Assembly (NCBI RefSeq): GCF_001425445.1
Contig: NZ_LMQU01000010.1
Location: 441,501-505,500, forward strand
Length of the DNA stretch: 64,000 bases
From: Devosia sp. Leaf420
GTDB taxonomy: Bacteria > Pseudomonadota > Alphaproteobacteria > Rhizobiales > Devosiaceae
Direction: 5' to 3'
Numbering within the stretch: the stretch's first letter is position 1; every line of letters begins with the position of its first letter. The notes beneath the pieces were generated by a model. It searched no databases and had not been told where the DNA came from. It saw only the letters and a list, made by a program, of their open reading frames with translations. This document shows, one piece after another, positions 1 to 8,443 of the stretch. A program made the translations under genes and the position numbers.

Positions 1-881
1 GCGTCGACACCACCGGTGAGCACCTTGCCGGAGCTTGGCACCACTGTGTTGTAAGCGCGGCCAAGACGGGTGATCGAATCGAGCAGAATGACCACGTCGC
101 GCTTGTGTTCAACGAGACGCTTGGCCTTTTCGATCACCATTTCCGCCACTTGCACGTGGCGCGATGCTGGTTCGTCAAAGGTCGACGAAATGACTTCACC
201 GCGCACCGAGCGCTGCATATCGGTCACTTCCTCTGGACGCTCGTCGATCAGCAGAACGATGAGATAACATTCGGGGTGGTTCGTCGCGATCGATTGTGCA
301 ATATTTTGCAACAATACGGTCTTACCAGTACGCGGCGGCGCAACAATCAGAGCGCGCTGGCCCTTGCCGAGCGGAGCTACCAAATCCAGCAAGCGCGCAG
401 AACGATCCTTCAGCGTCGGATCGGGCATCTCCATGCGGAGGCGTTCTTCGGGATAGAGCGGGGTGAGATTGTCGAAGTTGACCTTGTGGCGAATTGCCTC
501 TGGATCTTCGAAATTGATGGTGCTGACTTTAAGCAGCGCAAAGTAGCGCTCGCCTTCCTTGGGAGAGCGAATTTCGCCCTCGACCGTGTCGCCGGTCCGC
601 AGACCAAAACGTCGAATTTGGCTCGGGCTGACATAGATGTCATCAGGGCCGGGAAGATAATTGGCATCGGGAGAGCGCAGGAAGCCAAAGCCGTCAGGCA
701 AGACCTCGACCACACCTTCGCCGACAATGTCGATGTCCTGGGATGCCAATTCCTTGAGAATGGCGAACATCAACTCTTGCTTGCGCATAGTCGAAGCATT
801 CTCGACTTCGAGTTCTTCGGCGAACGCCAGCAATTCGGCCGGGGATTTGGCCTTGAGCTCGCTGAGCTTGATATTCTGCAT
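1..881 (-). CDS. rho: Transcription termination factor Rho (3' part cut by window edge)
   Basis: Partial: 293 N-terminal residues are visible. Rho is the hexameric RNA helicase that ends untranslated transcripts. The N-terminus ([18 protein letters not shown]) is the Rho N-terminal domain, followed by a cold-shock-like RNA-binding domain (about residues 50-125, with [21 protein letters not shown]) and the start of the ATPase domain with Walker A APPRTGKT around K187. The ATG at 881 begins the recognisable family sequence; no in-frame start was found closely upstream. The gene reads leftwards, away from the putative origin. In related genomes mnmE, mnmG, rsmG and parAB often lie on the far side of rho, outside this window. 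Confidence 0.97.
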   Translation of the reverse strand, partial: MQNIKLSELKAKSPAELLAFAEELEVENASTMRKQELMFAILKELASQDIDIVGEGVVEVLPDGFGFLRSPDANYLPGPDDIYVSPSQIRRFGLRTGDTVEGEIRSPKEGERYFALLKVSTINFEDPEAIRHKVNFDNLTPLYPEERLRMEMPDPTLKDRSARLLDLVAPLGKGQRALIVAPPRTGKTVLLQNIAQSIATNHPECYLIVLLIDERPEEVTDMQRSVRGEVISSTFDEPASRHVQVAEMVIEKAKRLVEHKRDVVILLDSITRLGRAYNTVVPSSGKVLTGGVD

Positions 882-1057
882 GGATGCGATGGACCCTTGG
901 GGTAAATCGTAGAGGAGAGTTTTTATTTTGGGGGAGAGCACCGCGCGTTACCGGAATCGGCCGCGCCTTAGGAGGGATGCGTTGCGATCCATGTAGCGCG
1001 ATCCAAAGCGGGTTTCAAGGTGGAAGCCAAGCCGCAGCGAGAATTTTGCGGCCTGGT

Positions 1058-1073
1058 GGATTCACGTGAAACG
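1058..1073 (+). other. parS-like site 1 (rho-hemJ intergenic)
   Basis: The 16-mer is GGATTCACGTGAAACG. Its 14-base core differs from the classical parS core GTTTCACGTGAAAC only at the second base. parS is the DNA site bound by the chromosome-partitioning protein ParB. This copy lies in the 247 bp gap between rho and hemJ, about 1.7 kb left of the putative oriC. No gene is seen in the gap. Confidence 0.8.
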
Positions 1074-1128
1074 CCGCGCCGCCAATCATTGGGATGAGCC
1101 CAATGGCAACGATACGGCCCAAAAGGCA

Positions 1129-1554
1129 TCAGAACGGTTTGACGATGACCATGATGACGATGCCGATCATCAGCACGGTCGGCACTTCGTTGATGATCCT
1201 AAAATACTTCTGCGGCTTGACGTTTTCGTCGCGCGCAAAGCGTTTGACGTGGCCGGCGAGAATGCCATGGACACCGCTGAGGCCGATCACGAAAGCGGCT
1301 TTGAACCAGGGCCAGAGCGAACCCCAATCGACGCCGCCGAGATGGATCATGGTCAGGCCAAAGACCCAGGTGGCGATCATGGCGGGGTTGATGATCCCCT
1401 TGAGCAGCCGGCGCTCCATGATCTTGAACGTCTCGGATTGCGGCGTGCCCTTCTCTGTCACCGAATGATAGACGAACAGCCGCGGCAGATAGAGCATGCC
1501 GGCCATCCAGGCGATGACCGAAATCACATGCAGCGCCTTTACCCATTCATACAT
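1129..1554 (-). CDS. hemJ: Protoporphyrinogen oxidase HemJ
   Basis: 141 aa, a normal length for HemJ, the membrane-bound oxidase that converts protoporphyrinogen IX to protoporphyrin IX in many bacteria lacking HemY or HemG. Four hydrophobic segments are visible. The family N-terminus is clear: an early His in ALHVISVIAWMAGMLYLPR, then a basic stretch (RRLLKGIINPAM) and GLSGVHG. It sits 9 bp downstream of hemE on the same strand, so the two haem genes are probably co-transcribed. The stop lies about 60 bp from parS-like site 1. Confidence 0.93.
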   Translation of the reverse strand: MYEWVKALHVISVIAWMAGMLYLPRLFVYHSVTEKGTPQSETFKIMERRLLKGIINPAMIATWVFGLTMIHLGGVDWGSLWPWFKAAFVIGLSGVHGILAGHVKRFARDENVKPQKYFRIINEVPTVLMIGIVIMVIVKPF

Positions 1555-1563
1555 CGCGTTTTC

Positions 1564-2589
1564 TCAACCCTGCTTCACGAGTTCGACGAGCTTGGCCACG
1601 TGTTCGATCGGCGTTTCCGGCACGATACCATGCCCCAGATTGAAGATATGCGGACGATCGGCATAGGCGTTTTTTATCTCGATCACGCGGCGCTCCATTG
1701 CGTCACCGCCAATGACGAGGCGTAGCGGGTCGAGATTGCCCTGAACCGGCAGATCCGCTGGCAGATGCTCGCGGGCAAAGTTGAGCGGCGTCGCATAGTC
1801 GAGCCCAAGCGCGTTGACGCCAGTGGCCTCGGCATAGCGCCGGAGATTGCCAGCGGCGCCACGGGGAAAACCGATGATCGGTGCATTGGGCACGCGGGCA
1901 CGCACGCCCTCGACAATCCGTCGATTGGGCTCGATCACTTGGGTCGTAAAAGCCGCATCGTCGAGGTTGAGCGCCCAGCTTTCAAAAAGCTGCACCACAT
2001 CGGCGCCAGCTTCGAGCTGAGCAACGAGATAATGGACACTTGTTTCAACCAGCACATCCATGAGCTTGGCAAAGCTATCCGGATTCTCGAGCGCAAAACG
2101 CCGCGCCACCCATTGATCGGGCGAGCCCCGGCCATTGAGCATATAGGTCGCCACGGTCCAGGGAGAGCCACAGAAGCCGATCAGGGTCTTTTCAGTAGCA
2201 AGGGCCGCCCGGAGGCGCTTCACCGTCTCCAACACAGGCGCCAAGTGTTCTAAAGCCCCACCGCGCTCCAGCCGATCGACACCGCTTGTGGTGAGCGGCT
2301 CAAGCATGGGGCCTTCGCCCTGTTCGAAGCGAACCTTTTGCCCCAGCGCATCTGGAATGACGAGAATGTCGGAGAAGAGGATCGCAGCATCAAGGTCGAA
2401 GCGGCGCAGTGGCTGCAGCGTCACCTCGGTGGCCAGTTCGGGATTGTAGCAAAGGTCCAAAAAGCTGCCGGCCCTGGTGCGGGTCTCGCGATACTCGGGC
2501 AGATAGCGTCCCGCCTGTCGCATGATCCAGATCGGGGGTATGTCCTGGCGTTCTCCGAGAACCGTCGCCAGCAATTTCTTCTTGGTCAC
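1564..2589 (-). CDS. hemE: Uroporphyrinogen decarboxylase
   Basis: 341 aa with the GTG start at 2589. HemE decarboxylates the four acetate side chains of uroporphyrinogen III to give coproporphyrinogen III. Signature sequences are WIMRQAGRYLPEYRE near the N-terminus, FCGSPWTVATYML, GFPRGAAGNL and the C-terminal NLGHGIVPETP. The reading frame continues upstream to a TTG at 2622, but homology begins at the GTG (VTKKKLL) and a GAAAGGG sequence precedes it, so the GTG is preferred. In Caulobacter and Sinorhizobium hemE lies next to the chromosomal origin, and here too it borders a TTAA-rich gene-free interval. Confidence 0.96.
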   Translation of the reverse strand: MTKKKLLATVLGERQDIPPIWIMRQAGRYLPEYRETRTRAGSFLDLCYNPELATEVTLQPLRRFDLDAAILFSDILVIPDALGQKVRFEQGEGPMLEPLTTSGVDRLERGGALEHLAPVLETVKRLRAALATEKTLIGFCGSPWTVATYMLNGRGSPDQWVARRFALENPDSFAKLMDVLVETSVHYLVAQLEAGADVVQLFESWALNLDDAAFTTQVIEPNRRIVEGVRARVPNAPIIGFPRGAAGNLRRYAEATGVNALGLDYATPLNFAREHLPADLPVQGNLDPLRLVIGGDAMERRVIEIKNAYADRPHIFNLGHGIVPETPIEHVAKLVELVKQG

Positions 2590-2727
2590 CGCGCTTGCCC
2601 TTTCGTCCCTTTCAAAACCCAAAAGAGACTCTTTGTCTTCGTATCTTCTTCTTTATGGCGGTGTTTATCTGCAATTCATGGTGCTCCACAATCGCCGCAT
2701 GTGGCGGCACTTGCGCGCAGCACGTCG

Positions 2728-2742
2728 TTAAGGGTCTGTTAA
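2728..2742 (+). promoter_or_regulatory. CtrA-type binding motif I
   Basis: An exact TTAA-GGGTCTG-TTAA, the spacing of the full CtrA recognition motif in Caulobacter and relatives. It lies 139 bp upstream of the hemE start codon in the putative origin, so it could control replication initiation, hemE transcription, or both. Confidence 0.55.
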
Positions 2743-2783
2743 TACCTGTTACGCTCTCCGCTCGCCGCCCCCGTTAACGAAGT

Positions 2784-2798
2784 TTAAGAAGGCCTTAA
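2784..2798 (+). promoter_or_regulatory. CtrA-type binding motif II
   Basis: An exact TTAA-GAAGGCC-TTAA, with a further TTAAC half-site at 2774-2778. It is the second full motif within 71 bp, which makes chance less likely than for a single copy. Confidence 0.58.
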
Positions 2799-3034
2799 TC
2801 AGGCGACTCCCGAGTCAATGATTCGGATTCGCCTGTGGATGAGGGAGTCGATAATCCTCTCCGCCCAAATCCAGTTGTCCCCAATGATTCCCCCAGCCCC
2901 TCTCCGCCGACCTCGGAAAGGAATTGTTAACTTTTTAACGAACAGGTCGAACAAGTCTGCGGTCTGCGCAAAGTTACGAGTCATTCCCACAAATGCGGCT
3001 TGAGCTGGGGATGACAGTGTGGAAAACTTCTCCC

Positions 3035-3646
3035 ATGTTGATCCTTGCTTCCTCCAGTCCCACGCGTAAGGCCTTGATGGAAAAGGCAGGTCTGCAGTTT
3101 TCCATTTCGCCTGCCGCCATCGACGAACGTGCGCTCGAAGCGTCGGCTTTGGGCGATGGCGCCGATGCCCGCGACCTTGCTTCGCTCCTTGCGCGATCAA
3201 AAGCAGAAGCCGTCTCGGCGCTCCATCCTGAAGCCTTTGTGATCGGCGCCGATCAAACTTTGGCGCTTGGCACCGAGCTCCTCCACAAGCCCGTCGACAT
3301 GGTTGACGCTGCGCGCCAGCTCGATCATCTTGCCTGCAAGACACATCGCCTACATGCAGCGGTTGCGCTGGTTCGTGGCGGCAATCTGATCTGGTCCGAT
3401 ATCGAAACCGCTGAATTGACCATGCGCGACTTCGACGCTGACGAGCGCGACAGGATTTTGGGCGCGGAAGGCGAAGCGGCTTTGTCTTCGGTCGGTGGCT
3501 ATCGGCTCGAGGGCCCGTCTATCCAACTGTTTGAAAAAGTGGTCGGCGACTATTTTACGATCCTTGGCCTGCCGCTCTTGCCGCTTCTCGGCGCATTGCG
3601 GGATTTCGCGCCTGAGCTTTTCTCCAAATCACCGGACCAGTTGTGA
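3035..3646 (+). CDS. maf: Maf family nucleotide pyrophosphatase
   Basis: 203 aa from the ATG at 3035. Maf proteins hydrolyse non-canonical or modified nucleoside triphosphates, protecting nucleic acids. The family start LILASSSPTRKALMEKAG, the FVIGADQTLAL core with its catalytic Asp, a HKPVD segment and SSVGGYRLEGPSIQLFEKVVGDY near the C-terminus are all present. In-frame ATGs at 2993 and 3011 would add 14 or 8 residues with no family similarity, so the later start is preferred; this is not certain. The stop overlaps the GTG of aroE by 4 bp, indicating translational coupling in maf-aroE-coaE-dnaQ. Confidence 0.92.
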   Translation: MLILASSSPTRKALMEKAGLQFSISPAAIDERALEASALGDGADARDLASLLARSKAEAVSALHPEAFVIGADQTLALGTELLHKPVDMVDAARQLDHLACKTHRLHAAVALVRGGNLIWSDIETAELTMRDFDADERDRILGAEGEAALSSVGGYRLEGPSIQLFEKVVGDYFTILGLPLLPLLGALRDFAPELFSKSPDQL

Positions 3647-4470
3647 CCCGCAAAGCCTTCGTCATCGGGCACCCCATCGCCCATTCGCGCTCGCCGCTTA
3701 TCCATGGCACCTGGCTCGCGCAACACGGCATCGATGGCAGCTATGAAGCCATCGACATCGCGCCAGACGCCCTGCCCGCCTTTTTCGATCGGCTTCGGGG
3801 CGGTGAATTCGCCGGCGGCAATGTCACTATCCCCCATAAGGAAGCGGTGTTCGCGCTCTGCGACAGCGTCGATGATCTCGCCAAAACCATCGGTGCGGTG
3901 AACACGCTCGTCGTGCGCGAAGGCAAAGTGCACGGATATAATACCGACTATCTCGGATTTTTGGGCAATCTCGATGACAAGGCGCCGGGCTGGGATAAAG
4001 ATCTCAAGGCGGCGTTGGTCATTGGAGCAGGTGGGGCGGCACGCGCTATCTTGGTTGCCCTACAGAATAGAAATATTCCGATTATTCTTGCTAATCGTAC
4101 CCGCCGTTCGGCCGACGCACTCGCCAGCATGCTGGGTGGTAAGATTACCCTCTGCGAACTGGATGAAATTAATTGCGCTGCGCCCTTGGCGGGACTTGTG
4201 GTGAATACGACATCGGTCGGCATGCATGGTACCCGGTTCGAGAATTTCGATCTTAACGTGCTTGGCTCCGACACAACTGTGACAGACATCGTCTACTCAC
4301 CACTGGTCACGCCGCTCCTCGCCGATGCACAGGCTGCCGGGCTGAAAACCGTCGATGGGCTCGGCATGCTTTTGCATCAGGCCGTTCCTGGCTTTGCCGA
4401 TTGGTTCGGGGTCCGCCCGACGGTGACGCCGGAACTGCGCGCCCGCATTGAAGCGACCCTGGATCATTAG
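3643..4470 (+). CDS. aroE: Shikimate dehydrogenase
   Basis: 275 aa. AroE reduces 3-dehydroshikimate to shikimate with NADPH in the aromatic amino acid pathway. The shikimate-binding motif HSRSPLIH is near the N-terminus. The catalytic Lys is K66 in NVTIPHKEAV, its partner Asp is D102 in YNTDYLGF, and the NADPH-binding loop GAGGAAR is at about 128-134. It starts with GTG inside the maf stop region (GTGA overlap) and its stop is followed directly by the coaE start codon, so the operon is tightly packed. Confidence 0.97.
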   Translation: MTRKAFVIGHPIAHSRSPLIHGTWLAQHGIDGSYEAIDIAPDALPAFFDRLRGGEFAGGNVTIPHKEAVFALCDSVDDLAKTIGAVNTLVVREGKVHGYNTDYLGFLGNLDDKAPGWDKDLKAALVIGAGGAARAILVALQNRNIPIILANRTRRSADALASMLGGKITLCELDEINCAAPLAGLVVNTTSVGMHGTRFENFDLNVLGSDTTVTDIVYSPLVTPLLADAQAAGLKTVDGLGMLLHQAVPGFADWFGVRPTVTPELRARIEATLDH

Positions 4471-5067
4471 ATGTGGCGCCTCGGAATTACCGGCTCCATC
4501 GCCACCGGCAAATCGACCTTGCTCGAAACTTTTGCCAAGGCCGGTGTGCCGGTCTTCTCAGCCGATCAAGCAGTGGCCGAACTCTATGAAGGTGAAGCCG
4601 TCGGACCGGTCGATGCGCTTTTCCCAGGGGTCGCCAAGGACGGTCGGATTGATCGCCAAGAACTTGCCCGCCGCCTTGCCGTTGATCCCACGGGTTTCAA
4701 AAAACTCGAAGCCTTGGTGCATCCGTTGGTGCGCGAAAAGATCGCTGCTTTCCTCGATAAGGCGGAGCGCGCTGGAGAGCCGATAGCAGCGGTTGAAGTG
4801 CCCCTGCTTTTTGAAAGCGGCCACGATTATGGCTTCGACGCCATTGCCGTGACGGTTGTCGACCCAGACATTCAGAACGAGCGCATCATGGCCCGACCGG
4901 GTATGACCGTGGAAAAGCGCGATGCTATCCTTGCCCGCCAGCTCCCGCAGGATGAAAAGAAGAAGCGCGCCACCTATCTCTTCGATACGGCGCGCTCGCG
5001 CAAAATAATCGACGCGGAAGTCGCCGCATTGGTTGAAGCATTGAAGACAAGGGACCCAAAACAATGA
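4471..5067 (+). CDS. coaE: Dephospho-CoA kinase
   Basis: 198 aa. CoaE phosphorylates the 3'-hydroxyl of dephospho-CoA, the last step of CoA synthesis. A P-loop is at residues 8-16 (GSIATGKST), followed by the family segments VFSADQAV, HPLVREKI, EVPLLFESG and the LID-like RPGMTVEKRDAILARQ. The start abuts the aroE stop and the end overlaps dnaQ by 4 bp (ATGA). The first enzyme of the pathway, coaA, is also in this window at about 16.2 kb but in a different operon. Confidence 0.96.
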   Translation: MWRLGITGSIATGKSTLLETFAKAGVPVFSADQAVAELYEGEAVGPVDALFPGVAKDGRIDRQELARRLAVDPTGFKKLEALVHPLVREKIAAFLDKAERAGEPIAAVEVPLLFESGHDYGFDAIAVTVVDPDIQNERIMARPGMTVEKRDAILARQLPQDEKKKRATYLFDTARSRKIIDAEVAALVEALKTRDPKQ

Positions 5068-5774
5068 TCCGGGAAATCGTTCTCGATACCGAAACGACGG
5101 GTCTGTCCCATGCCGAAGGCGATCGTCTGGTCGAAATCGGCTGCGTCGAACTGATCAACCACATTCCTTCGGGAAAGACGTTTCACGTCTATATCAATCC
5201 TGAACGCGACATGCCCGAAGAGGCGTTTCGCGTGCATGGTTTGAGCCGCGAGTTCCTCTCCGACAAACCATTGTTCAAAACCGTCGCGGATGAGTTTCGT
5301 ACTTTCGTCGATAGCGCGCGCCTCATCATTCACAACGCACCCTTCGATATGGGCTTTCTGAATGCCGAACTCGGCTGGGCCGGGCTCAGCAAGCTCGACA
5401 ACGAAGTCATCGACACCGTTATGCTCGCGCGCAAAAAGCACCCGGGCGCCCGCGTCAGCCTCGACTCCCTCTGCAAGCACTATGGCATCGACAATTCGCG
5501 CCGCACGCTGCACGGCGCGCTGCTCGACAGTGAAATTCTTGCCGAAGTCTATCTCGAGCTGATCGGCGGCAAGCAGGTCAGCCTCGCGCTCATCGCTGAA
5601 GCTGAAAGCGATGGCAGCGAGAGCCTTCTTACCCGCGTCGCTGCCCGTCCGCGCCCCATGCCTCTCCCCTCGCGTATTTCCTTTGCCGAAGCAGAGGCTC
5701 ACGACGCTTTCATCGCCAAGATGGGCGAAACGGCGATCTGGGCCCAATACGCCGAAGTCGAAGCGGCGGAATAG
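5064..5774 (+). CDS. dnaQ: DNA polymerase III epsilon subunit (proofreading exonuclease)
   Basis: 236 aa, DEDDh exonuclease. Exo I is LDTETTGL with D8 and E10, Exo II is HNAPFDMGF with D95, and Exo III is TLHGALLDSEILAEVY with H150 and D155. The C-terminal 60 residues after the exonuclease fold are where the epsilon subunit contacts the alpha subunit. It is the last gene of the maf-aroE-coaE-dnaQ operon, and this order at the origin is shared with many alphaproteobacteria. It faces secB convergently. Confidence 0.96.
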   Translation: MIREIVLDTETTGLSHAEGDRLVEIGCVELINHIPSGKTFHVYINPERDMPEEAFRVHGLSREFLSDKPLFKTVADEFRTFVDSARLIIHNAPFDMGFLNAELGWAGLSKLDNEVIDTVMLARKKHPGARVSLDSLCKHYGIDNSRRTLHGALLDSEILAEVYLELIGGKQVSLALIAEAESDGSESLLTRVAARPRPMPLPSRISFAEAEAHDAFIAKMGETAIWAQYAEVEAAE

Positions 5775-5823
5775 TTTTTGGACCTTTCTCGCCTAGCTTG
5801 GGTGAGACGCCAGCTACAAAACT

Positions 5824-5848
5824 AAAAAACCCCAGCTCGCGCCGGGGT
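5824..5848 (-). terminator. Intrinsic terminator of secB
   Basis: On the minus strand a GC-rich hairpin (ACCCC stem paired with GGGGT around a GC-rich loop) is followed directly by six T residues. It lies 34 bp past the secB stop. The plus strand lacks a T run, so it should act mainly on secB. Confidence 0.75.
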
Positions 5849-5881
5849 CCTTCAAATTCAAAAAATCAAAAATCCAAAAGA

Positions 5882-6403
5882 TCAGTTGGGCAAGTCGCTG
5901 GCTGGAGCGGCGGCGGCGCCACCTTCGGCCTGCTGCTTGGCTGCGAGCTGGGCAAGGTTCTGGCGATAGATGGCCATGAAGTCGACCGGCTCCATCATCA
6001 GCGGCGGGAAGCCGCCCTGCTGGGTAACGTTGGCGAGCACCTGGCGGGCAAACGGGAAGATCAGACGGGGGCATTCAACCATCAGCAGCGTCGAGATCTG
6101 CGCTTCCGGAATATTGCGCAGGCGGAAAACGCCGCCATAGACCAGCTCGACGTTGAAGAGGAGCGTCTCTTCGCGGTTGGCCTTGGCCTTGAGGTTGAGC
6201 TCGACCGCATAGAGATCGTCTGACTGCTTCTTGACGCCGACCGAGATCGAAACGTTGAAAGCCGGGTTGCCGCCACCGGCCATGATGGTGCCGGGCGCGC
6301 CTGGATTTTCAAAAGAAAGATCGCGGACATACTGGCCCACAAGATTCATGCTGGGCGCGTTGCCGGGCTGCGGCGCTGCCGCGCCCTGGTTTTCGTCGGC
6401 CAT
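5882..6403 (-). CDS. secB: Protein-export chaperone SecB
   Basis: 173 aa. SecB holds precursor proteins unfolded and delivers them to SecA. Family sequences are YVRDLSFENPGAP, the VELNLKAKANREE strand, VYGGVFRL, CPRLIFPFARQVLANVTQQGG and PPLMMEPVDFMAIYRQN. The reading frame extends 16 codons upstream to 6451, but the ATG at 6403 is preceded by AAAGGGA at good spacing and begins the typical MADENQ. The Ala-rich C-terminal tail is normal for alphaproteobacterial SecB. It is convergent with dnaQ and followed by its own terminator. Confidence 0.96.
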   Translation of the reverse strand: MADENQGAAAPQPGNAPSMNLVGQYVRDLSFENPGAPGTIMAGGGNPAFNVSISVGVKKQSDDLYAVELNLKAKANREETLLFNVELVYGGVFRLRNIPEAQISTLLMVECPRLIFPFARQVLANVTQQGGFPPLMMEPVDFMAIYRQNLAQLAAKQQAEGGAAAAPASDLPN

Positions 6404-6491
6404 AATTGGTCCCTTTGTGTTTGGACGTTTTCTTGCCCGGCTGGCTAGCATCTTTGCCGATATCGGACAAGCAAAGAGGCTGACTCAGCTT

Positions 6492-6962
6492 CTATTTGCG
6501 CTGCCAGTCATCGTCGTCGAGGTCGATCGTCTGGCTCCCTTTGAGATGGGGCGGTTCGGCATCGTTCGCATGGCGATAGGATGTTGTTGTCGTCTGCACG
6601 ACGGTCATGTTGCGCGTCAGTGTCTTATAGAGCCAATGACGAACCGGCGGCACCATCAGCACGAGGGCAATCGCATCGCCCAGAAATCCGGGAATGATCA
6701 GCAAAACCGCGGCGACAGCGAGCACCATGCCGTCGAACAGCGCTTGTCCCGGCAGTGTGCCGGTCTGCATGTTGCTGCGCATCCGGTTGAGGACGCTGAG
6801 GCCCTGCTGGCGGAGCACCGCGATGCCGAGAACAACGGCGAGGACGACGAGGCCCAGCGTCGGCATGACGCCAATGGTGCGGCCAACCAGAATGAAGAGC
6901 GCGATTTCGATCAGGGGCAGAAGTAGAAACAGAATGGGAATGAAGCGGAGCACCCGGGTCAT
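6492..6962 (-). CDS. fxsA: FxsA family membrane protein
   Basis: 156 aa. FxsA is a small inner-membrane protein; in E. coli its overexpression relieves F-plasmid exclusion of phage T7. Its normal role is unclear. The family N-terminus RFIPILFLLLPLIEIALFILVG and GLVVLAVVLGIAVLRQQG are present, with three to four hydrophobic stretches and an acidic C-terminal tail ending in DDDDW. The frame is open to 7067, but MTRVLRF at 6962 is the usual start. secB follows 88 bp downstream on the same strand; tim44 diverges upstream. Confidence 0.9.
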   Translation of the reverse strand: MTRVLRFIPILFLLLPLIEIALFILVGRTIGVMPTLGLVVLAVVLGIAVLRQQGLSVLNRMRSNMQTGTLPGQALFDGMVLAVAAVLLIIPGFLGDAIALVLMVPPVRHWLYKTLTRNMTVVQTTTTSYRHANDAEPPHLKGSQTIDLDDDDWQRK

Positions 6963-7108
6963 CCTTTGTTTAGGGGCGCGGCAAATCGCGCCGCCGTGAG
7001 TGAACTGGTTTTGAGCGAAAGCTTTTCCTATATATAGGATCAACACGCGCGCTCGGCGAGCGCCCAACGGCGTCTTTAGGCACGCCCAGCTATCAGGTGC
7101 ACCGACAT

Positions 7109-7834
7109 ATGGACGAGTTTCTCGATCTGCCCACCCTCATCGCCATTGTGGTCGCGGTCTTCGTGCTGTTCCGCCTCCGCTCTGTCCTGGGAACGCGGAC
7201 GGGCAATGAGCGCCCGCCGATCGACCGCAGCCGCTCGACGCCGGCCGAAAAGAAAGCCGCTGCCGCCGATGATGGCGTCGTGCCGCAGCGCCCGCGCCCG
7301 GCTGATGGCCCCAACCTTGACGACGAGCGCCGCACGCGCAAACTCGAAGCCGAGATCGAGCAGGCCGCGGCCGGCAATGCCGAATTGGCCGCTGGCCTTC
7401 GCGCTGTCGCCGAGGCGGATACCGGATTCACGCCAAAATCCTTCCTCGAAGGCGCCAAGCAGGCTTACGAGATGATCGTCACCGGTTTTGCCGAAGGCGA
7501 CCGCACGACGCTCAAGAACCTTTTGGAAAAAGACGTCTATGAAAGCTTTGCCCGCGCGATTTCCGATCGCGAAGCGGCTGGCCACAAGAACGAGTTCACC
7601 TTTGTGGGCCTCCCCAAGGTTGCCATCGTCCAGGCGGAATACGACAAGAAGAATGTCCTCGTGACGGTCGATTTCCACGCCGAAGTGGTTTCGGCAATTC
7701 GCGACAAGGACGGCAATCTCGTCGAAGGCAATGCCGACCAGGTGCAGACCATCGCCGACGAGTGGACCTTTGCGCGCAATCCCAAATCGCGCGATCCGAA
7801 CTGGAAAGTCGTCACCACGAGCCAGCTCGACTGA
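7109..7834 (+). CDS. Tim44/TimA family protein
   Basis: 241 aa. A single N-terminal membrane helix (LPTLIAIVVAVFVLF) is followed by the conserved RSVLGTRTGNERPP, a charged linker and a C-terminal Tim44-like domain (about 110-240: SFLEGAKQAYEMIVTGFAEGD ending in WKVVTT). Such bacterial relatives of the mitochondrial import factor Tim44 are membrane-anchored and thought to act in envelope protein handling; the precise role here is unknown. The ATG at 7109 (MDEFLDL) is preferred over 7097. In many rhizobia mltA follows this gene; here smr follows directly. Confidence 0.87.
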   Translation: MDEFLDLPTLIAIVVAVFVLFRLRSVLGTRTGNERPPIDRSRSTPAEKKAAAADDGVVPQRPRPADGPNLDDERRTRKLEAEIEQAAAGNAELAAGLRAVAEADTGFTPKSFLEGAKQAYEMIVTGFAEGDRTTLKNLLEKDVYESFARAISDREAAGHKNEFTFVGLPKVAIVQAEYDKKNVLVTVDFHAEVVSAIRDKDGNLVEGNADQVQTIADEWTFARNPKSRDPNWKVVTTSQLD

Positions 7835-7858
7835 TCAAGCTTCCGGCAGGCGTCAAAA

Positions 7859-8443
7859 ATGTCCAAGCGCGACTCCAAGCGCCTGCCGCACGATTTCCAT
7901 CTCTGGACCTCCGTGTCCGAGACGGTTGAGCCCCTGCGTCGCAACGGGCTTTTGAAATTTGGGTCCAAGCCTGCCTTGCCCATTCCCGAGCCCGAACCGA
8001 CGCCGGCGATCAAGGCGCCCCCCCGCATGGGCACCCCCAAAAAGCCTTTCCTGCCGGCCTATCAAGCGCCTTTGCCCGCCGCCAAAGTGGTCGACAAGAA
8101 TGTCGATCCAGCCATCCATAAAAAGGTCCGCCGCGGCCGTATCGAAATCGATGGCACGATAGACCTTCACGGCATGACCCAGGTCGTCGCGCGTGAAACT
8201 CTGCGCCGCTTTATCGGCGCCCGCGCTGCTCGGGGTGACCGGACCCTGCTCGTCATCACCGGCAAGGGCGCCAAGACCGAAAACGACTATATTGCTGCCA
8301 TGACCGAACGCGGCATTCTGCGCACTATGCTGCCGATCTGGCTTTCCGAACCGGGTCTCTCGCACATGATTTCCGGCTGGAGCCTTGCCGCCCGCGGCCA
8401 TGGTGGGGAGGGCGCATGGTATGTGCGCCTGCGCCGGCCATGA
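7859..8443 (+). CDS. Smr domain protein
   Basis: 194 aa. The Smr domain (about residues 95-190) has the signature IDLHGMTQ and the TGKG loop (LVITGKGAK), and is related to the C-terminal nuclease domain of MutS2. The first 90 residues are Pro-rich and low-complexity, as in alphaproteobacterial homologues. Stand-alone Smr proteins are predicted nucleases; the substrate is not known here. The stop overlaps the ATG of the following HTH gene by 4 bp (ATGA), so the two are co-translated. Confidence 0.88.
   Translation: MSKRDSKRLPHDFHLWTSVSETVEPLRRNGLLKFGSKPALPIPEPEPTPAIKAPPRMGTPKKPFLPAYQAPLPAAKVVDKNVDPAIHKKVRRGRIEIDGTIDLHGMTQVVARETLRRFIGARAARGDRTLLVITGKGAKTENDYIAAMTERGILRTMLPIWLSEPGLSHMISGWSLAARGHGGEGAWYVRLRRP

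Larger units (their letters stand above)
2590..3034. other. oriC: Putative chromosomal replication origin region (oriC) with CtrA-type sites
   Basis: A 445 bp gene-free gap between divergent hemE and maf. It contains two exact TTAA-N7-TTAA motifs (2728-2742 and 2784-2798), a lone GTTAAC at 2773-2778, and a closer TTAA pair at 2927-2938. Sequences resembling DnaA boxes are TCATCCACA (reverse strand, 2834-2842), TGCTCCACA (2682-2690) and TTTTCCACA (reverse strand, 3018-3026); the last fits the relaxed consensus TTWTNCACA. Alphaproteobacterial origins next to hemE are established in Caulobacter and Sinorhizobium. Gene divergence and the surrounding parS-like sites agree. The exact unwinding element cannot be fixed by eye. 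Confidence 0.68.

Noticed and set aside
153..158. CACGTG hexamer inside rho
   Set aside because: Flanks (TTG and GCG) do not match parS arms. The same holds for CACGTG at 1597, 10478 and 27423.
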